From contig OZ254088.1 of the NCBI GenBank assembly GCA_965267605.1, forward strand, positions 2,976,001-3,040,000: a DNA stretch of 64,000 nt. The letters run 5' to 3'. Source of the stretch: G965267605 sp965267605 (GTDB lineage: Bacteria > Bacteroidota > Bacteroidia > Flavobacteriales_E > Vicingaceae). Positions 7,511 to 15,985 of this stretch are shown piece after piece. How positions within the stretch are numbered: the stretch's first letter is position 1; every line of letters starts with the position of its first letter. The position numbers and the translations under genes are program-made. The notes under the pieces are model-generated. The model did no database searches and was not told the origin of the DNA. It was given only the letters and a program-made list of their open reading frames with translations.

Positions 7511-8956
7511 ATGGGATATACAGAAGAAGACCTGGCGAAAGACCTGAAATCCGATTACAAATACGGGTTCGTAACCGATATTGATCAAGAAGTATTTCCG
7601 AAAGGACTTAGCGAGGATGTAGTTCGCGCCATATCCAAAAAGAAAAACGAGCCAGAATGGCTCACCGAATGGCGACTGGATGCTTACCGTAAATGGGTAG
7701 ACATGGAAGAGCCAACGTGGGCTCATGTTGAGTACCCCAAGATCGATTTTCAAGACATTAGTTACTACGCTGCTCCAAAAGCAAAGCCGGAGCTGGAATC
7801 TCTTGACGAGGTAGACCCTGAGCTATTGAAGACATTCGAAAAGCTGGGTATTTCTTTGGAAGAACAAAAAAGACTTACGGGAGTAGCAGTGGACGTGGTA
7901 ATGGATAGTGTGTCCGTAGCCACAACGTTCAAGGAGAAACTTGCAGAGCTTGGCATCATTTTCTGCTCGTTTAGTGAAGCTGTACAAGAGCATCCAGAAC
8001 TTGTCAGACAACACCTTGGAACAGTCGTTCCATCTTCAGATAACTACTACGCTGCCTTGAATTCAGCGGTATTTTCAGATGGCTCCTTTTGTTATATCCC
8101 CAAGGGCGTGAAGTGCCCAATGGAGCTTTCCACCTATTTCCGAATTAACGAGGCGAATACCGGTCAATTCGAAAGAACCCTGGTGGTGGCAGATGAGGGG
8201 TCTTATGTGAGTTACCTGGAAGGATGCACGGCACCTATCCGAGACACCAACCAACTGCACGCTGCTGTAGTAGAATTGATCGCATTGGAAGATGCAGAGA
8301 TCAAATACTCAACAGTTCAGAATTGGTATCCAGGTGATGAAGAAGGTAAAGGTGGTATCTACAATTTCGTAACGAAGCGTGGTATCTGCAGAGGTGCACG
8401 ATCTAAAATATCATGGACGCAGGTTGAAACCGGTTCAGCAATTACATGGAAATATCCTTCTACCATTCTGCTTGGGGATGATAGTGTTGGAGAATTCTAC
8501 TCTGTTGCTGTGACTAACAACATGCAACAGGCAGACACAGGCACCAAGATGATCCACATGGGCAAGAACACGTCCAGCACCATCATCTCAAAAGGTATTT
8601 CCGCGGGTAAGTCCAACAATTCCTACCGTGGATTAGTAAAAGTTCACAGCAAGGCGGGCAACAGTAGAAACTTTACACAATGTGATTCCCTGTTGATGGG
8701 TAGCACATGCGGGGCACATACATTCCCTTACATCGAAGTAGAAAACAGCAGTTCTCAGGTTGAACATGAAGCTACCACCTCCAAGATTGGAGAAGACCAG
8801 ATCTTCTATTGTAACCAGCGGGGGCTGGACACGGAGAAGGCCATCGGACTAATCGTGAACGGATATTGTAAAGAAGTGCTTAATCAACTTCCAATGGAAT
8901 TTGCAGTGGAAGCACAGAAATTATTGGAGATCTCGCTAGAAGGTAGCGTAGGATAA
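7511..8956 (+). CDS. sufB: Fe-S cluster assembly scaffold SufB
   Basis: A 481-residue SufB, the scaffold subunit of the SufBC2D complex in the cytoplasm. Typical segments are YAALNSAVFSDGSFCYIPKG, VKCPMELSTYFRIN, YLEGCTAPI and, near the C-terminus, ATTSKIGEDQIFYCNQRG, the region holding the conserved cysteine. Length is typical. An unusually good GGAGGG stands just before the ATG in a genome where such sites are mostly absent. It is followed directly by sufC. Confidence 0.97.
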   Translation: MGYTEEDLAKDLKSDYKYGFVTDIDQEVFPKGLSEDVVRAISKKKNEPEWLTEWRLDAYRKWVDMEEPTWAHVEYPKIDFQDISYYAAPKAKPELESLDEVDPELLKTFEKLGISLEEQKRLTGVAVDVVMDSVSVATTFKEKLAELGIIFCSFSEAVQEHPELVRQHLGTVVPSSDNYYAALNSAVFSDGSFCYIPKGVKCPMELSTYFRINEANTGQFERTLVVADEGSYVSYLEGCTAPIRDTNQLHAAVVELIALEDAEIKYSTVQNWYPGDEEGKGGIYNFVTKRGICRGARSKISWTQVETGSAITWKYPSTILLGDDSVGEFYSVAVTNNMQQADTGTKMIHMGKNTSSTIISKGISAGKSNNSYRGLVKVHSKAGNSRNFTQCDSLLMGSTCGAHTFPYIEVENSSSQVEHEATTSKIGEDQIFYCNQRGLDTEKAIGLIVNGYCKEVLNQLPMEFAVEAQKLLEISLEGSVG

Positions 8957-8965
8957 TTGGGAGTT

Positions 8966-9721
8966 ATGATCAAGATCGAAAACTTACACGCATCAATTGA
9001 TGGAAAGGAAATTCTGAAAGGATTGAACCTTGAAATCAACGCTGGTGAAGTACATGCCATTATGGGGCCCAACGGTTCTGGTAAAAGTACTTTGGCCTCT
9101 GTACTGGCAGGCCGTGAAGACTACGAAGTGTCAGAAGGCAACGCAAGTTTCAACGGAGAAGACCTGCTTGAGTTAGCCCCAGAAGAAAGGGCGTGGGCCG
9201 GGTTGTTTCTTGCATTCCAATACCCTGTGGAGATTCCCGGAGTATCTAACATCAATTTCCTGCGAACTGCCATCAATGAAAAACGTGAGCAGCAAGGTGA
9301 GGAACCTCTTTCTGGTGCCGAGTTTCTCGCCCTTGTGAAAGAAAAATCTGCACTTGTACAGCTTGACCCCAAGCTTGCACAACGAAGTGTAAACGAAGGT
9401 TTTTCCGGTGGTGAGAAGAAGAGAAACGAAATTTTCCAGATGGCAATGCTGGAGCCCAAATTTGCCATCTTGGATGAGACGGATTCTGGCCTCGATATTG
9501 ATGCCTTGCGTATTGTTGCGGATGGAGTTAACACACTCCAGTCTGATGACAACGCAACGTTGGTGATCACACATTACCAAAGATTACTTGATTACATCGT
9601 GCCAGATGTTGTTCACGTATTATACGATGGCAAGATCATCAAGTCCGGTCCTAAAGAACTAGCACTTGAGCTTGAGGAGAAGGGGTACGACTGGTTGACC
9701 AAAGAAGGCACAACTGTATAG
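8966..9721 (+). CDS. sufC: Fe-S cluster assembly ATPase SufC
   Basis: A 251-residue ABC-type ATPase that energises the SufBCD scaffold. Walker A is GPNGSGKST (residues 34-42), the Q-loop lies in FLAFQYPVEIPG, the signature is FSGGEKKRNEI and Walker B is FAILDETDSGLD. SufC keeps the family-specific Glu-Thr-Asp instead of Glu-Pro-Thr. The frame is open to a TTG at 8957, but the ATG at 8966 gives the usual MIKIENLHA start. Confidence 0.96.
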   Translation: MIKIENLHASIDGKEILKGLNLEINAGEVHAIMGPNGSGKSTLASVLAGREDYEVSEGNASFNGEDLLELAPEERAWAGLFLAFQYPVEIPGVSNINFLRTAINEKREQQGEEPLSGAEFLALVKEKSALVQLDPKLAQRSVNEGFSGGEKKRNEIFQMAMLEPKFAILDETDSGLDIDALRIVADGVNTLQSDDNATLVITHYQRLLDYIVPDVVHVLYDGKIIKSGPKELALELEEKGYDWLTKEGTTV

Positions 9722-9723
9722 CA

Positions 9724-10971
9724 ATGGAAGCCCCTATCCTAAATAACCTGGGCAACATCGATTTTCACTTCGATGCTGACTTCTCCAAAGCGCTTCGCGA
9801 TGATGCAGAAGGCTTGTTGAAGGACATGCGGTTTCCAACTACACGAGACGAGTACTGGAAGTACACACGCGTAAATCATTGGACAGAAAAGGAATTTAAG
9901 ATTGGTGCAGGTGAAGCTGGAAACAAGGATTTAGGGACAATTCTTCCTGACGTTCCAAAGCTCGTCTTTGTGAATGGATTTTACGATCAGGCAGCCAGTG
10001 ATGACATTCCCGGTATTACCGTTACTGCACTTTCTGAAGCGAAGGAGCAGCATGCGGATACGTTGCAAAAGATTTTTGGTAAGCTCGACAACAGAAAAGG
10101 TGAAGTGTTCTCCTGCCTGAACGCAGCTTATCATAATGATGGTTATTTCTGCCATTTCAATGGTAGTGCTGAAGCTGTACAGTTCGTTTTTCTGAACGAT
10201 TCTGATGTGATGGCTACGCCAAGAAACGTTGTTGTTGCAGAGGCTGAAGCGAAAGCTTCGATTTATGAAGTACACGTGAATCCTGATGCTTCGGGGGCGC
10301 TTACCAATGTAGTGAATGAATACTGGCTTGGGAAAAATGCGAACCTCAACATCACCCGTTTGATTGAAGTTGGTGATGAAAACGGCTTCATCTCTAACGA
10401 GTACGTTTCGCAGGATGAAGGCTCAGACTTTACAGTGAATACTTACTGCCTGGGTGGCAAGACCGTTCGAAACAATGTGAATGTGGAATTGGAAGGCTCG
10501 TTCACCGAAACAGCCATGTACGGTTTTTACTTCAACAACGATAACGGACATACCGACAACCATACACACATCAACCATAAGTTTCCCTCGTGCAACTCCA
10601 ACGAGTTGTATAAGGGTGTGCTGGATGAGAAAGCCACTGCCGTTTTCAATGGCAAGGTGAACGTGTGGAAGGATGCCCAGCAGACCAATGCGTTCCAGGC
10701 GAACAACAACATTTTGTTATCTGATGACGCAACGGTCAACTCGAAGCCCGAGTTAGAGATTTATGCAGATGATGTGAAGTGCTCGCACGGATCTACGACC
10801 GGGCAACTTGATGCCAATGCCTTGTTCTATTTGCAGGCAAGAGGTATTTCAAGAGACCGTGCAACCAGATTGTTACTCAACGCCTTTGCAGAAGAAACAA
10901 CAGAAAAAATCGCATCTGAAGCCGTGAGAGAACTCATTTCAGAGCACTTGTTATCGTCAATAGGCGCATGA
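9724..10971 (+). CDS. sufD: Fe-S cluster assembly protein SufD
   Basis: A 415-residue SufD, the paralogue of SufB that completes the scaffold. The N-terminal helical part contains RDEYWKYTRV. The C-terminal beta-helix region contains DNHTHINHKFPSCNSNELYKG and, near the end, KCSHGSTTGQLDANALFYLQARGI, with the conserved histidine of SufD proteins. It begins two bases after sufC and its stop overlaps the sufS start by four bases. Confidence 0.95.
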   Translation: MEAPILNNLGNIDFHFDADFSKALRDDAEGLLKDMRFPTTRDEYWKYTRVNHWTEKEFKIGAGEAGNKDLGTILPDVPKLVFVNGFYDQAASDDIPGITVTALSEAKEQHADTLQKIFGKLDNRKGEVFSCLNAAYHNDGYFCHFNGSAEAVQFVFLNDSDVMATPRNVVVAEAEAKASIYEVHVNPDASGALTNVVNEYWLGKNANLNITRLIEVGDENGFISNEYVSQDEGSDFTVNTYCLGGKTVRNNVNVELEGSFTETAMYGFYFNNDNGHTDNHTHINHKFPSCNSNELYKGVLDEKATAVFNGKVNVWKDAQQTNAFQANNNILLSDDATVNSKPELEIYADDVKCSHGSTTGQLDANALFYLQARGISRDRATRLLLNAFAEETTEKIASEAVRELISEHLLSSIGA

Positions 10972-12215
10972 TGAACACCGTGGCCACAACGCTGGACCAT
11001 ACACAGATCGAATCCATTCGCTCCCAATTTCCAATCCTTGATCAGGAGTTGAAGGGATACCCTTTGGTTTATCTCGACAATGGTGCCTCTACGCAGAAGC
11101 CGGACGTAGTAGTGAACAGCATCAGCGAGTATTACAATACGATCAACAGTAACGTTCATCGTGGTGTACACCAGTTAAGTCAATTGGCCACAGATGCATT
11201 TGAAGCTTCCAGAGAAAAGGTGGTCAAATACATCAATGCCGGTTCTATTGAAGAAGTGATCTTCACGAAAGGAACTACGGAAAGCATCAACCTGGTGGCG
11301 AGTAGCTTCGGAAGAACGTTTTTCAAAGAAGGTGATGAGATCATCATCACTACCATGGAACATCATTCTAATATCGTTCCTTGGCAATTGATCTGTGAAG
11401 ACATTGGAGCAACCCTCAAGGTGGTTCCAATCAATGATGAAGGAGATATGATCTTCTCTGAATTGGAAAGCATGATCAACGATCGCACTGCGATGATCAG
11501 TATCGTTCATGTTTCAAACGCTTTGGGAACGATCAATCCAGCGAAAGAAATTATTGAGCTGGCACATCAAAGAGACATCCCCGTGATGGTTGATGCTGCA
11601 CAGTCCATTCAACACCTGACTGTAGACGTTCAGTCCCTTGATTGTGACTTCCTGGCATTTAGCAGCCACAAGATGTACGGTCCTATGGGAATGGGAATTC
11701 TTTACGGCAAGAAGAAGTGGTTAGATGCCATGAAGCCTTACCACGGTGGTGGTGAGATGATCAAAACGGTAACGTTTGAGAAGACCACGTACAATGAACT
11801 CCCCTTCAAATTTGAAGCAGGAACACCTAACGTTTCTGGCGCAATTGGCATGGGTGCTGCCATCGATTTTATAGAGGGTATCGGCCGTGAAGCAATTCAT
11901 GAATACGAAGATCGATTGCTGGCTTATGCGACAGAGGAGATCAAGAAAGTGCCAGGTGTCAGATTGATCGGAACAGCCGAAAAGAAGTCAAGTGTTCTGT
12001 CCTTTCTATTGGATGGTTCACACCCATATGATGTGGGAATGATCCTGGATCAACAAGGTGTTGCGGTACGAACTGGACACCATTGTACAGAGCCCTTGAT
12101 GGATCGATTTGAAATCCCGGGAACAGTTCGTGCTTCGTTTGCGATCTATAATAACGAACAGGACGTTGACCGGTTTATACAGGCATTAACGAAGGCACAA
12201 CAAATGCTGAGCTGA
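10968..12215 (+). CDS. sufS: Cysteine desulfurase SufS
   Basis: A 415-residue class V aminotransferase-fold enzyme that releases sulfur from cysteine for Fe-S assembly. Visible are VYLDNGASTQKP, TTMEHHSN, the PLP-binding Lys in SSHKMYGPMG, GGGEMI and the persulfide-carrying Cys in RTGHHCTEPLM, the short loop of group II desulfurases. ATGA overlap with sufD. The double ATG (10968 and 10971) leaves the exact first residue open. Confidence 0.96.
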   Translation: MMNTVATTLDHTQIESIRSQFPILDQELKGYPLVYLDNGASTQKPDVVVNSISEYYNTINSNVHRGVHQLSQLATDAFEASREKVVKYINAGSIEEVIFTKGTTESINLVASSFGRTFFKEGDEIIITTMEHHSNIVPWQLICEDIGATLKVVPINDEGDMIFSELESMINDRTAMISIVHVSNALGTINPAKEIIELAHQRDIPVMVDAAQSIQHLTVDVQSLDCDFLAFSSHKMYGPMGMGILYGKKKWLDAMKPYHGGGEMIKTVTFEKTTYNELPFKFEAGTPNVSGAIGMGAAIDFIEGIGREAIHEYEDRLLAYATEEIKKVPGVRLIGTAEKKSSVLSFLLDGSHPYDVGMILDQQGVAVRTGHHCTEPLMDRFEIPGTVRASFAIYNNEQDVDRFIQALTKAQQMLS

Positions 12216-12640
12216 TGGATTTGAAGGAGCGACAAGATCAGATCATTGAGGAGTTCGACATGTTCGGAGACTGGATGTCCAAATACGAATACATCATTGA
12301 GTTGGGCAAAGAATTACCGCTAATCGATGAAGCATTAAAGGTGGATGACAACCTCATCAAAGGATGTCAATCCAAGGTATGGTTAGACGCTCAGGAGGAC
12401 AGTGGAACAGTTCACTTCAAAGCGGATAGCGATGCCATTATTACTAAAGGAATTGTAGCGTTGGTGATTCGGGTTTTATCTGGGCTACCCGCGGCAGAAA
12501 TAGCCAATGCGGATCTTTATTTCGTTGACCGCATTGGGCTAAAGGAGCACCTTTCGCCTACCCGTTCCAATGGGTTACTAGCAATGATCAAGCAAATGAA
12601 GTTCTACGCACTTGCGTATCAATCCAAGGCGAATGGATAA
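12215..12640 (+). CDS. sufE: Sulfur acceptor protein SufE
   Basis: A 141-residue SufE that accepts persulfide sulfur from SufS and stimulates it. The acceptor Cys51 lies in LIKGCQSKVW and the family segment LGLKEHLSPTRSNGL appears here as IGLKEHLSPTRSNGL. The ATG shares one base with the sufS stop, so the two partners are coupled. Confidence 0.95.
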   Translation: MDLKERQDQIIEEFDMFGDWMSKYEYIIELGKELPLIDEALKVDDNLIKGCQSKVWLDAQEDSGTVHFKADSDAIITKGIVALVIRVLSGLPAAEIANADLYFVDRIGLKEHLSPTRSNGLLAMIKQMKFYALAYQSKANG

Positions 12641-12944
12641 GAAGGAGCTGGAAGATAAGGTAGTGCAAATGCTGAAATCGGTGTACGATCCAGAAATCCC
12701 GGTCGACATCTATGAGCTTGGATTGATTTATGATGTCATCATCAAATCGATGGAGGAAGTAGAAGTGTTGATGACGCTTACTTCTCCTTCTTGTCCGGTT
12801 GCTGAAACGCTACCCGTAGAGGTTGAACAACGCATCAAGGAAATAGAAGGTATTGACAAAGCGGAGGTGAAAATCGTTTGGGATCCACCCTGGGAAAAAG
12901 ACATGATGAGTGACGCAGCCAAAGTTGAATTGGGATTAATGTAA
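12633..12944 (+). CDS. SUF-associated DUF59/MIP18 family protein (SufT-like)
   Basis: A 103-residue DUF59 protein with the signature DPEIPVDIYELGLIY and TSPSCPVAETLP, whose cysteine is characteristic of the family. DUF59 proteins act late in Fe-S cluster maturation. The ATG at 12633 overlaps the sufE stop by eight bases; an upstream in-frame TTG at 12612 inside sufE is less likely. Position in the SUF operon supports the role. Confidence 0.9.
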   Translation: MDKKELEDKVVQMLKSVYDPEIPVDIYELGLIYDVIIKSMEEVEVLMTLTSPSCPVAETLPVEVEQRIKEIEGIDKAEVKIVWDPPWEKDMMSDAAKVELGLM

Positions 12945-13450
12945 TGGCTGATGAGATCGTAAATAGAGTGGCCAACTCAGGCCTGATTCAGCTTGATCTT
13001 GAAGAGTTGATTCCAGATCCGGTTGTTGGATTAGATATAGCACCATGGCTGTTCAAGGGTATCGCTTTAAAGGAAGTAGAATTCAAGCAACACCTATCAG
13101 ATCACAATTGGGAACAATATCAGGATCAATACCTACACGTATACTGTAGTGAAGATGCAATCATTCCCTCGTGGGCGTGGATGATGATCACGCGTGAAGC
13201 CTTTCCGTTTGCTAAAAAAGTTGTTCAGGGAGATGCCACTTTCCTTAATGGGATCTTGCTAAAAGAAGCATTGGATCAGATCGACCCTGAAGAATACCAT
13301 GACGCGAGGCTGATCATCAAAGGATGTGGTGAAGGTAAGCTGAGTGAGTTTGCTTACACGGAAGTCATGATGAAGCTGATGCCAGTTGCCAAATCTATCA
13401 TGTTCGGAGAACCGTGTTCTACCGTACCTATTTACAAGAAAAAGAAGTGA
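12944..13450 (+). CDS. DUF2480 family protein
   Basis: A 168-residue protein matching DUF2480, a Bacteroidota family usually found at the end of SUF operons. Family-like stretches are DIAPWLFKGIALKE, IIPSWAWMMI and IIKGCGEGKLSE. The molecular role is unknown, but its position (one-base overlap with the DUF59 gene) suggests a part in Fe-S assembly. The stop codon abuts the stop of the opposite-strand gene. Confidence 0.88.
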   Translation: MADEIVNRVANSGLIQLDLEELIPDPVVGLDIAPWLFKGIALKEVEFKQHLSDHNWEQYQDQYLHVYCSEDAIIPSWAWMMITREAFPFAKKVVQGDATFLNGILLKEALDQIDPEEYHDARLIIKGCGEGKLSEFAYTEVMMKLMPVAKSIMFGEPCSTVPIYKKKK

Positions 13451-13876
13451 TTATTCACTGAGCACCTGCAGCAACAGGTTTAGCTCTTCAGTGGAAATAT
13501 TGTCCTCAAGTTTTTCCTCGATCTTTCTAAGTGTTACCTCCACTTTAGATGCCTCTACAGCATCAATCGGTTCCTTATTGTAGAAAGCTTTGATGGTAGA
13601 AGTGTACTTCATCTTGTCCAGCTCCTTCTTGGCTGCTTCCGCCTGAGAAAACGTTTTGTACGCGCCAATCCGATACTGGATCTCATCAGCTGAAATTTCC
13701 TTGTAGTACACATGCCCTATAGAAGTCAACTTCTTCGACTTAAGAATTTTGGTTTTCACTGAACCAATGTCCAGACTGTAAACCAATCCACTTGGAAATC
13801 CAGCAAAACTTTCCTTTTGGGCATAGCCAGAAAGTGTTCCAGCAGCAAGAAATAGTATGAGTATGATTCGGATCAC
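13451..13876 (-). CDS. Secreted SPOR-like domain protein
   Basis: A 141-residue protein with a signal peptide (about 1-19, cleavage before QKESF). Residues about 65-95 (YRIGAYKTFSQAEAAKKELD followed by IKAFYNKEPI) match the core pattern of SPOR domains, which bind denuded septal peptidoglycan. The domain is short and no membrane anchor is seen, so the assignment is tentative. Convergent with DUF2480 with no gap between stops. Confidence 0.65.
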   Translation of the reverse strand: MIRIILILFLAAGTLSGYAQKESFAGFPSGLVYSLDIGSVKTKILKSKKLTSIGHVYYKEISADEIQYRIGAYKTFSQAEAAKKELDKMKYTSTIKAFYNKEPIDAVEASKVEVTLRKIEEKLEDNISTEELNLLLQVLSE

Positions 13877-13927
13877 GGGTCCCTAATTTACCAATTACTT
13901 GGAAGTATCTGCAAACAACGTGCCCAA

Positions 13928-15823
13928 CTAGTAAGCGCGTTCATCGCGACCTTCCACATAATTAATAAACGATCTATTCACCACACGGTTGCCTCCAGGT
14001 GTAGGATAATCTCCCGTGAAATACCAATCACCAAGATTATCAGGACATGCCTCATGAAGTCCTTCAATGGTTTGGTACATGATTTCCACCTTGGCGTTAA
14101 TTCCTTTCGGTGTTAAGAGCTCCGTTATTTTTTTCGAAATCTGCCGTGCGGTAAACGGTTTATATATCTCCCTCACGAAGTTCTCCACCTGTTCCTTCGG
14201 ATGAAATTCCTGTTCCTTGCACTTCTCGTAAACCTCTTTAATCAGTTTATCTTTCTTCTTGTCCTTAAGCAATTCGATAGCGGCCTGAAATGCCACAAAA
14301 TCACCGAGTTTGGCCATGTCAATTCCATAGCAATCCGGGTATCTGATCTGTGGTGCAGAGGAAACAATAATGATCTTCTTTGGTTTAAGTCGGTCGAGAA
14401 TACCTATGATACTGCGCTTTAACGTTGTGCCTCGCACAATGGAATCATCCACTATCACAAGGTTATCGGTTTTCTTAACCGCCCCGTATGTTACATCGTA
14501 AACGTGCGACACCAGATCTTCCCTACCCTTGTCTTCGCTGATGAACGTTCTCAGCTTGGCATCCTTTATAGCCACCTTCTCCCAACGAATTCTTGCCGAA
14601 AGGATCTTTTCGATCTTCTTCGGATCCCTGGATTTCATGGCCTTGATCTTCTTCACCTTTTGCTCATTCAACACCTCTTCCATACCCTCCACCATACCAT
14701 AGAAAGCAGTTTCCGCAGTATTCGGGATGTATGAAAATACAGTGTTTTCGAGGTCGCCCTTAACAGCTTTTAGAATTGCGCCACATACCTGCTTGCCCAA
14801 TTGTTTACGCTCCTTGTAGATGGTTTCATCGCTACCACGACTGAAGTATATTCTCTCGAAGGAACAAGATCTTTTCTCCTGGGGCTTCCTGATCTCAGCT
14901 TCCTTGATCTTCCCATTCTTGCGAATCAACAAAGCATGTCCGGGCTTTAATTCTTTAACGCTTCCGTTCTGAACATCAAATGCCGTGCGAATGGCAGGTC
15001 TTTCCGAAGCCACTACTAAAACCTCATCGTCTTGATAGTAGTATGCTGGTCTGATTCCATTAGGGTCACGAACTACAAATGAGTCTCCATGACCAATAAC
15101 TCCCGCGATCACATAACCTCCATCCCAATCGGCTGCAGATCTTTTCAGAATTCGCTCAAGTCTAAGGTCTTTGGCAATATGACCGCTGATCTCCTTGTTA
15201 TCCATTCCCTGCGACTTGAACTTGTCGAAAAGGTCCTGGTTATCCATATCAAGGAAGTGACCAATTTTCTCCATCACCGTTACCGTATCTGCTCTCCCTT
15301 TAGGGTGCTGTCCGATTTTCACCAGCAGATCAAAGAGTTCATCCACATTGGTCAGGTTGAAATTGCCTGCCACCACAAGGTTTCTTGTGCGCCAATTGTT
15401 CTGCCTGAGGAAAGGATGGCACTGCTCAATACTGTTGCCACCAAATGTGCCATATCTCAAATGGCCTAATAAGACTTCGCCTGTAAACGCAACATTCTTG
15501 GTAAGCCAATCGGCATCGTTCAGTTTATCAGGATCTTCTTTTTGAAGTGTTTCGAAACGTGTATTGATCTTCTGGAAGATGTCTTTGATGGGTTGCTGAT
15601 TGTTGGATCGATACCGGCTGATATACTTCTTTCCGGGTTCAACATCCAGCTTGATTGTTGCAACACCTGCGCCATCCTGGCCACGGTTGTGTTGCTTTTC
15701 CATCAAGAGATACAGCTTGTTTAGGCCGTAAGTTATGCTTCCATACTTGTCGAGGTAATACTGCATCGGCTTGAGTAGCCGTACAAGTGCAATTCCGCAC
15801 TCATGTTTGATCACATCACTCAT
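13928..15823 (-). CDS. Long amidophosphoribosyltransferase-like (PurF-like) protein
   Basis: A 631-residue class II glutamine amidotransferase fused to a phosphoribosyltransferase domain. The presumed nucleophile is Cys9 (KHECGIALVRL), exposed after removal of a short propeptide; the domain continues with KQHNRGQDGAGVA and LLGHLRYGTFG. The PRPP loop VIVDDSIVRGTTL lies around residue 455. Classical PurF is about 470-510 residues, so this is the longer Bacteroidota form with extra inserts and a C-terminal extension. It may be a second purine-pathway paralogue or have another acceptor. The ATG at 15823 was chosen over a longer frame to 15937. Confidence 0.82.
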   Translation of the reverse strand: MSDVIKHECGIALVRLLKPMQYYLDKYGSITYGLNKLYLLMEKQHNRGQDGAGVATIKLDVEPGKKYISRYRSNNQQPIKDIFQKINTRFETLQKEDPDKLNDADWLTKNVAFTGEVLLGHLRYGTFGGNSIEQCHPFLRQNNWRTRNLVVAGNFNLTNVDELFDLLVKIGQHPKGRADTVTVMEKIGHFLDMDNQDLFDKFKSQGMDNKEISGHIAKDLRLERILKRSAADWDGGYVIAGVIGHGDSFVVRDPNGIRPAYYYQDDEVLVVASERPAIRTAFDVQNGSVKELKPGHALLIRKNGKIKEAEIRKPQEKRSCSFERIYFSRGSDETIYKERKQLGKQVCGAILKAVKGDLENTVFSYIPNTAETAFYGMVEGMEEVLNEQKVKKIKAMKSRDPKKIEKILSARIRWEKVAIKDAKLRTFISEDKGREDLVSHVYDVTYGAVKKTDNLVIVDDSIVRGTTLKRSIIGILDRLKPKKIIIVSSAPQIRYPDCYGIDMAKLGDFVAFQAAIELLKDKKKDKLIKEVYEKCKEQEFHPKEQVENFVREIYKPFTARQISKKITELLTPKGINAKVEIMYQTIEGLHEACPDNLGDWYFTGDYPTPGGNRVVNRSFINYVEGRDERAY

Positions 15824-15849
15824 GCATTGGCGCCCTCCAAATAGATGTA

Positions 15850-15857
15850 CAAAACTA
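15850..15857 (-). promoter_or_regulatory. Candidate -7 box of the PurF-like gene
   Basis: TAGTTTTG on the minus strand matches TAnnTTTG and lies 26 bases before the ATG at 15823. No convincing -33 element was found at the usual distance. Confidence 0.3.
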
Positions 15858-15920
15858 ACACAATAATTGTTTTGAAAAATGCATTGTATCCTATCGCAAC
15901 CTTTTGCCCTGATTCTACGT

Positions 15921-15942
15921 CTTACATGCGTAAGCATGTAAG
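15921..15942. promoter_or_regulatory. Perfect inverted repeat in the divergent purF-like / T9SS cargo intergenic region
   Basis: CTTACATGC and its exact complement GCATGTAAG are separated by GTAA. It lies eight bases before a TACTTTTA box (15951-15958) that could be the -7 of the rightward gene, i.e. over the -33 region. This suggests an operator or activator site; an RNA hairpin is the alternative. Confidence 0.4.
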
Positions 15943-15985
15943 AATAACCGTACTTTTATTAGTTCCGGTTGTACCAAAAACTGAC

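Noticed and set aside
15824..15937. Longer PurF-like protein from 15937
   Set aside because: The processed N-terminus near Cys9 requires a short propeptide; the extension would bury the catalytic cysteine.
15845..15985. T9SS cargo start at 15845 or 15926
   Set aside because: The first lies against the PurF-like start region, the second inside a perfect dyad; neither gives a typical signal peptide, unlike TTG 15986.
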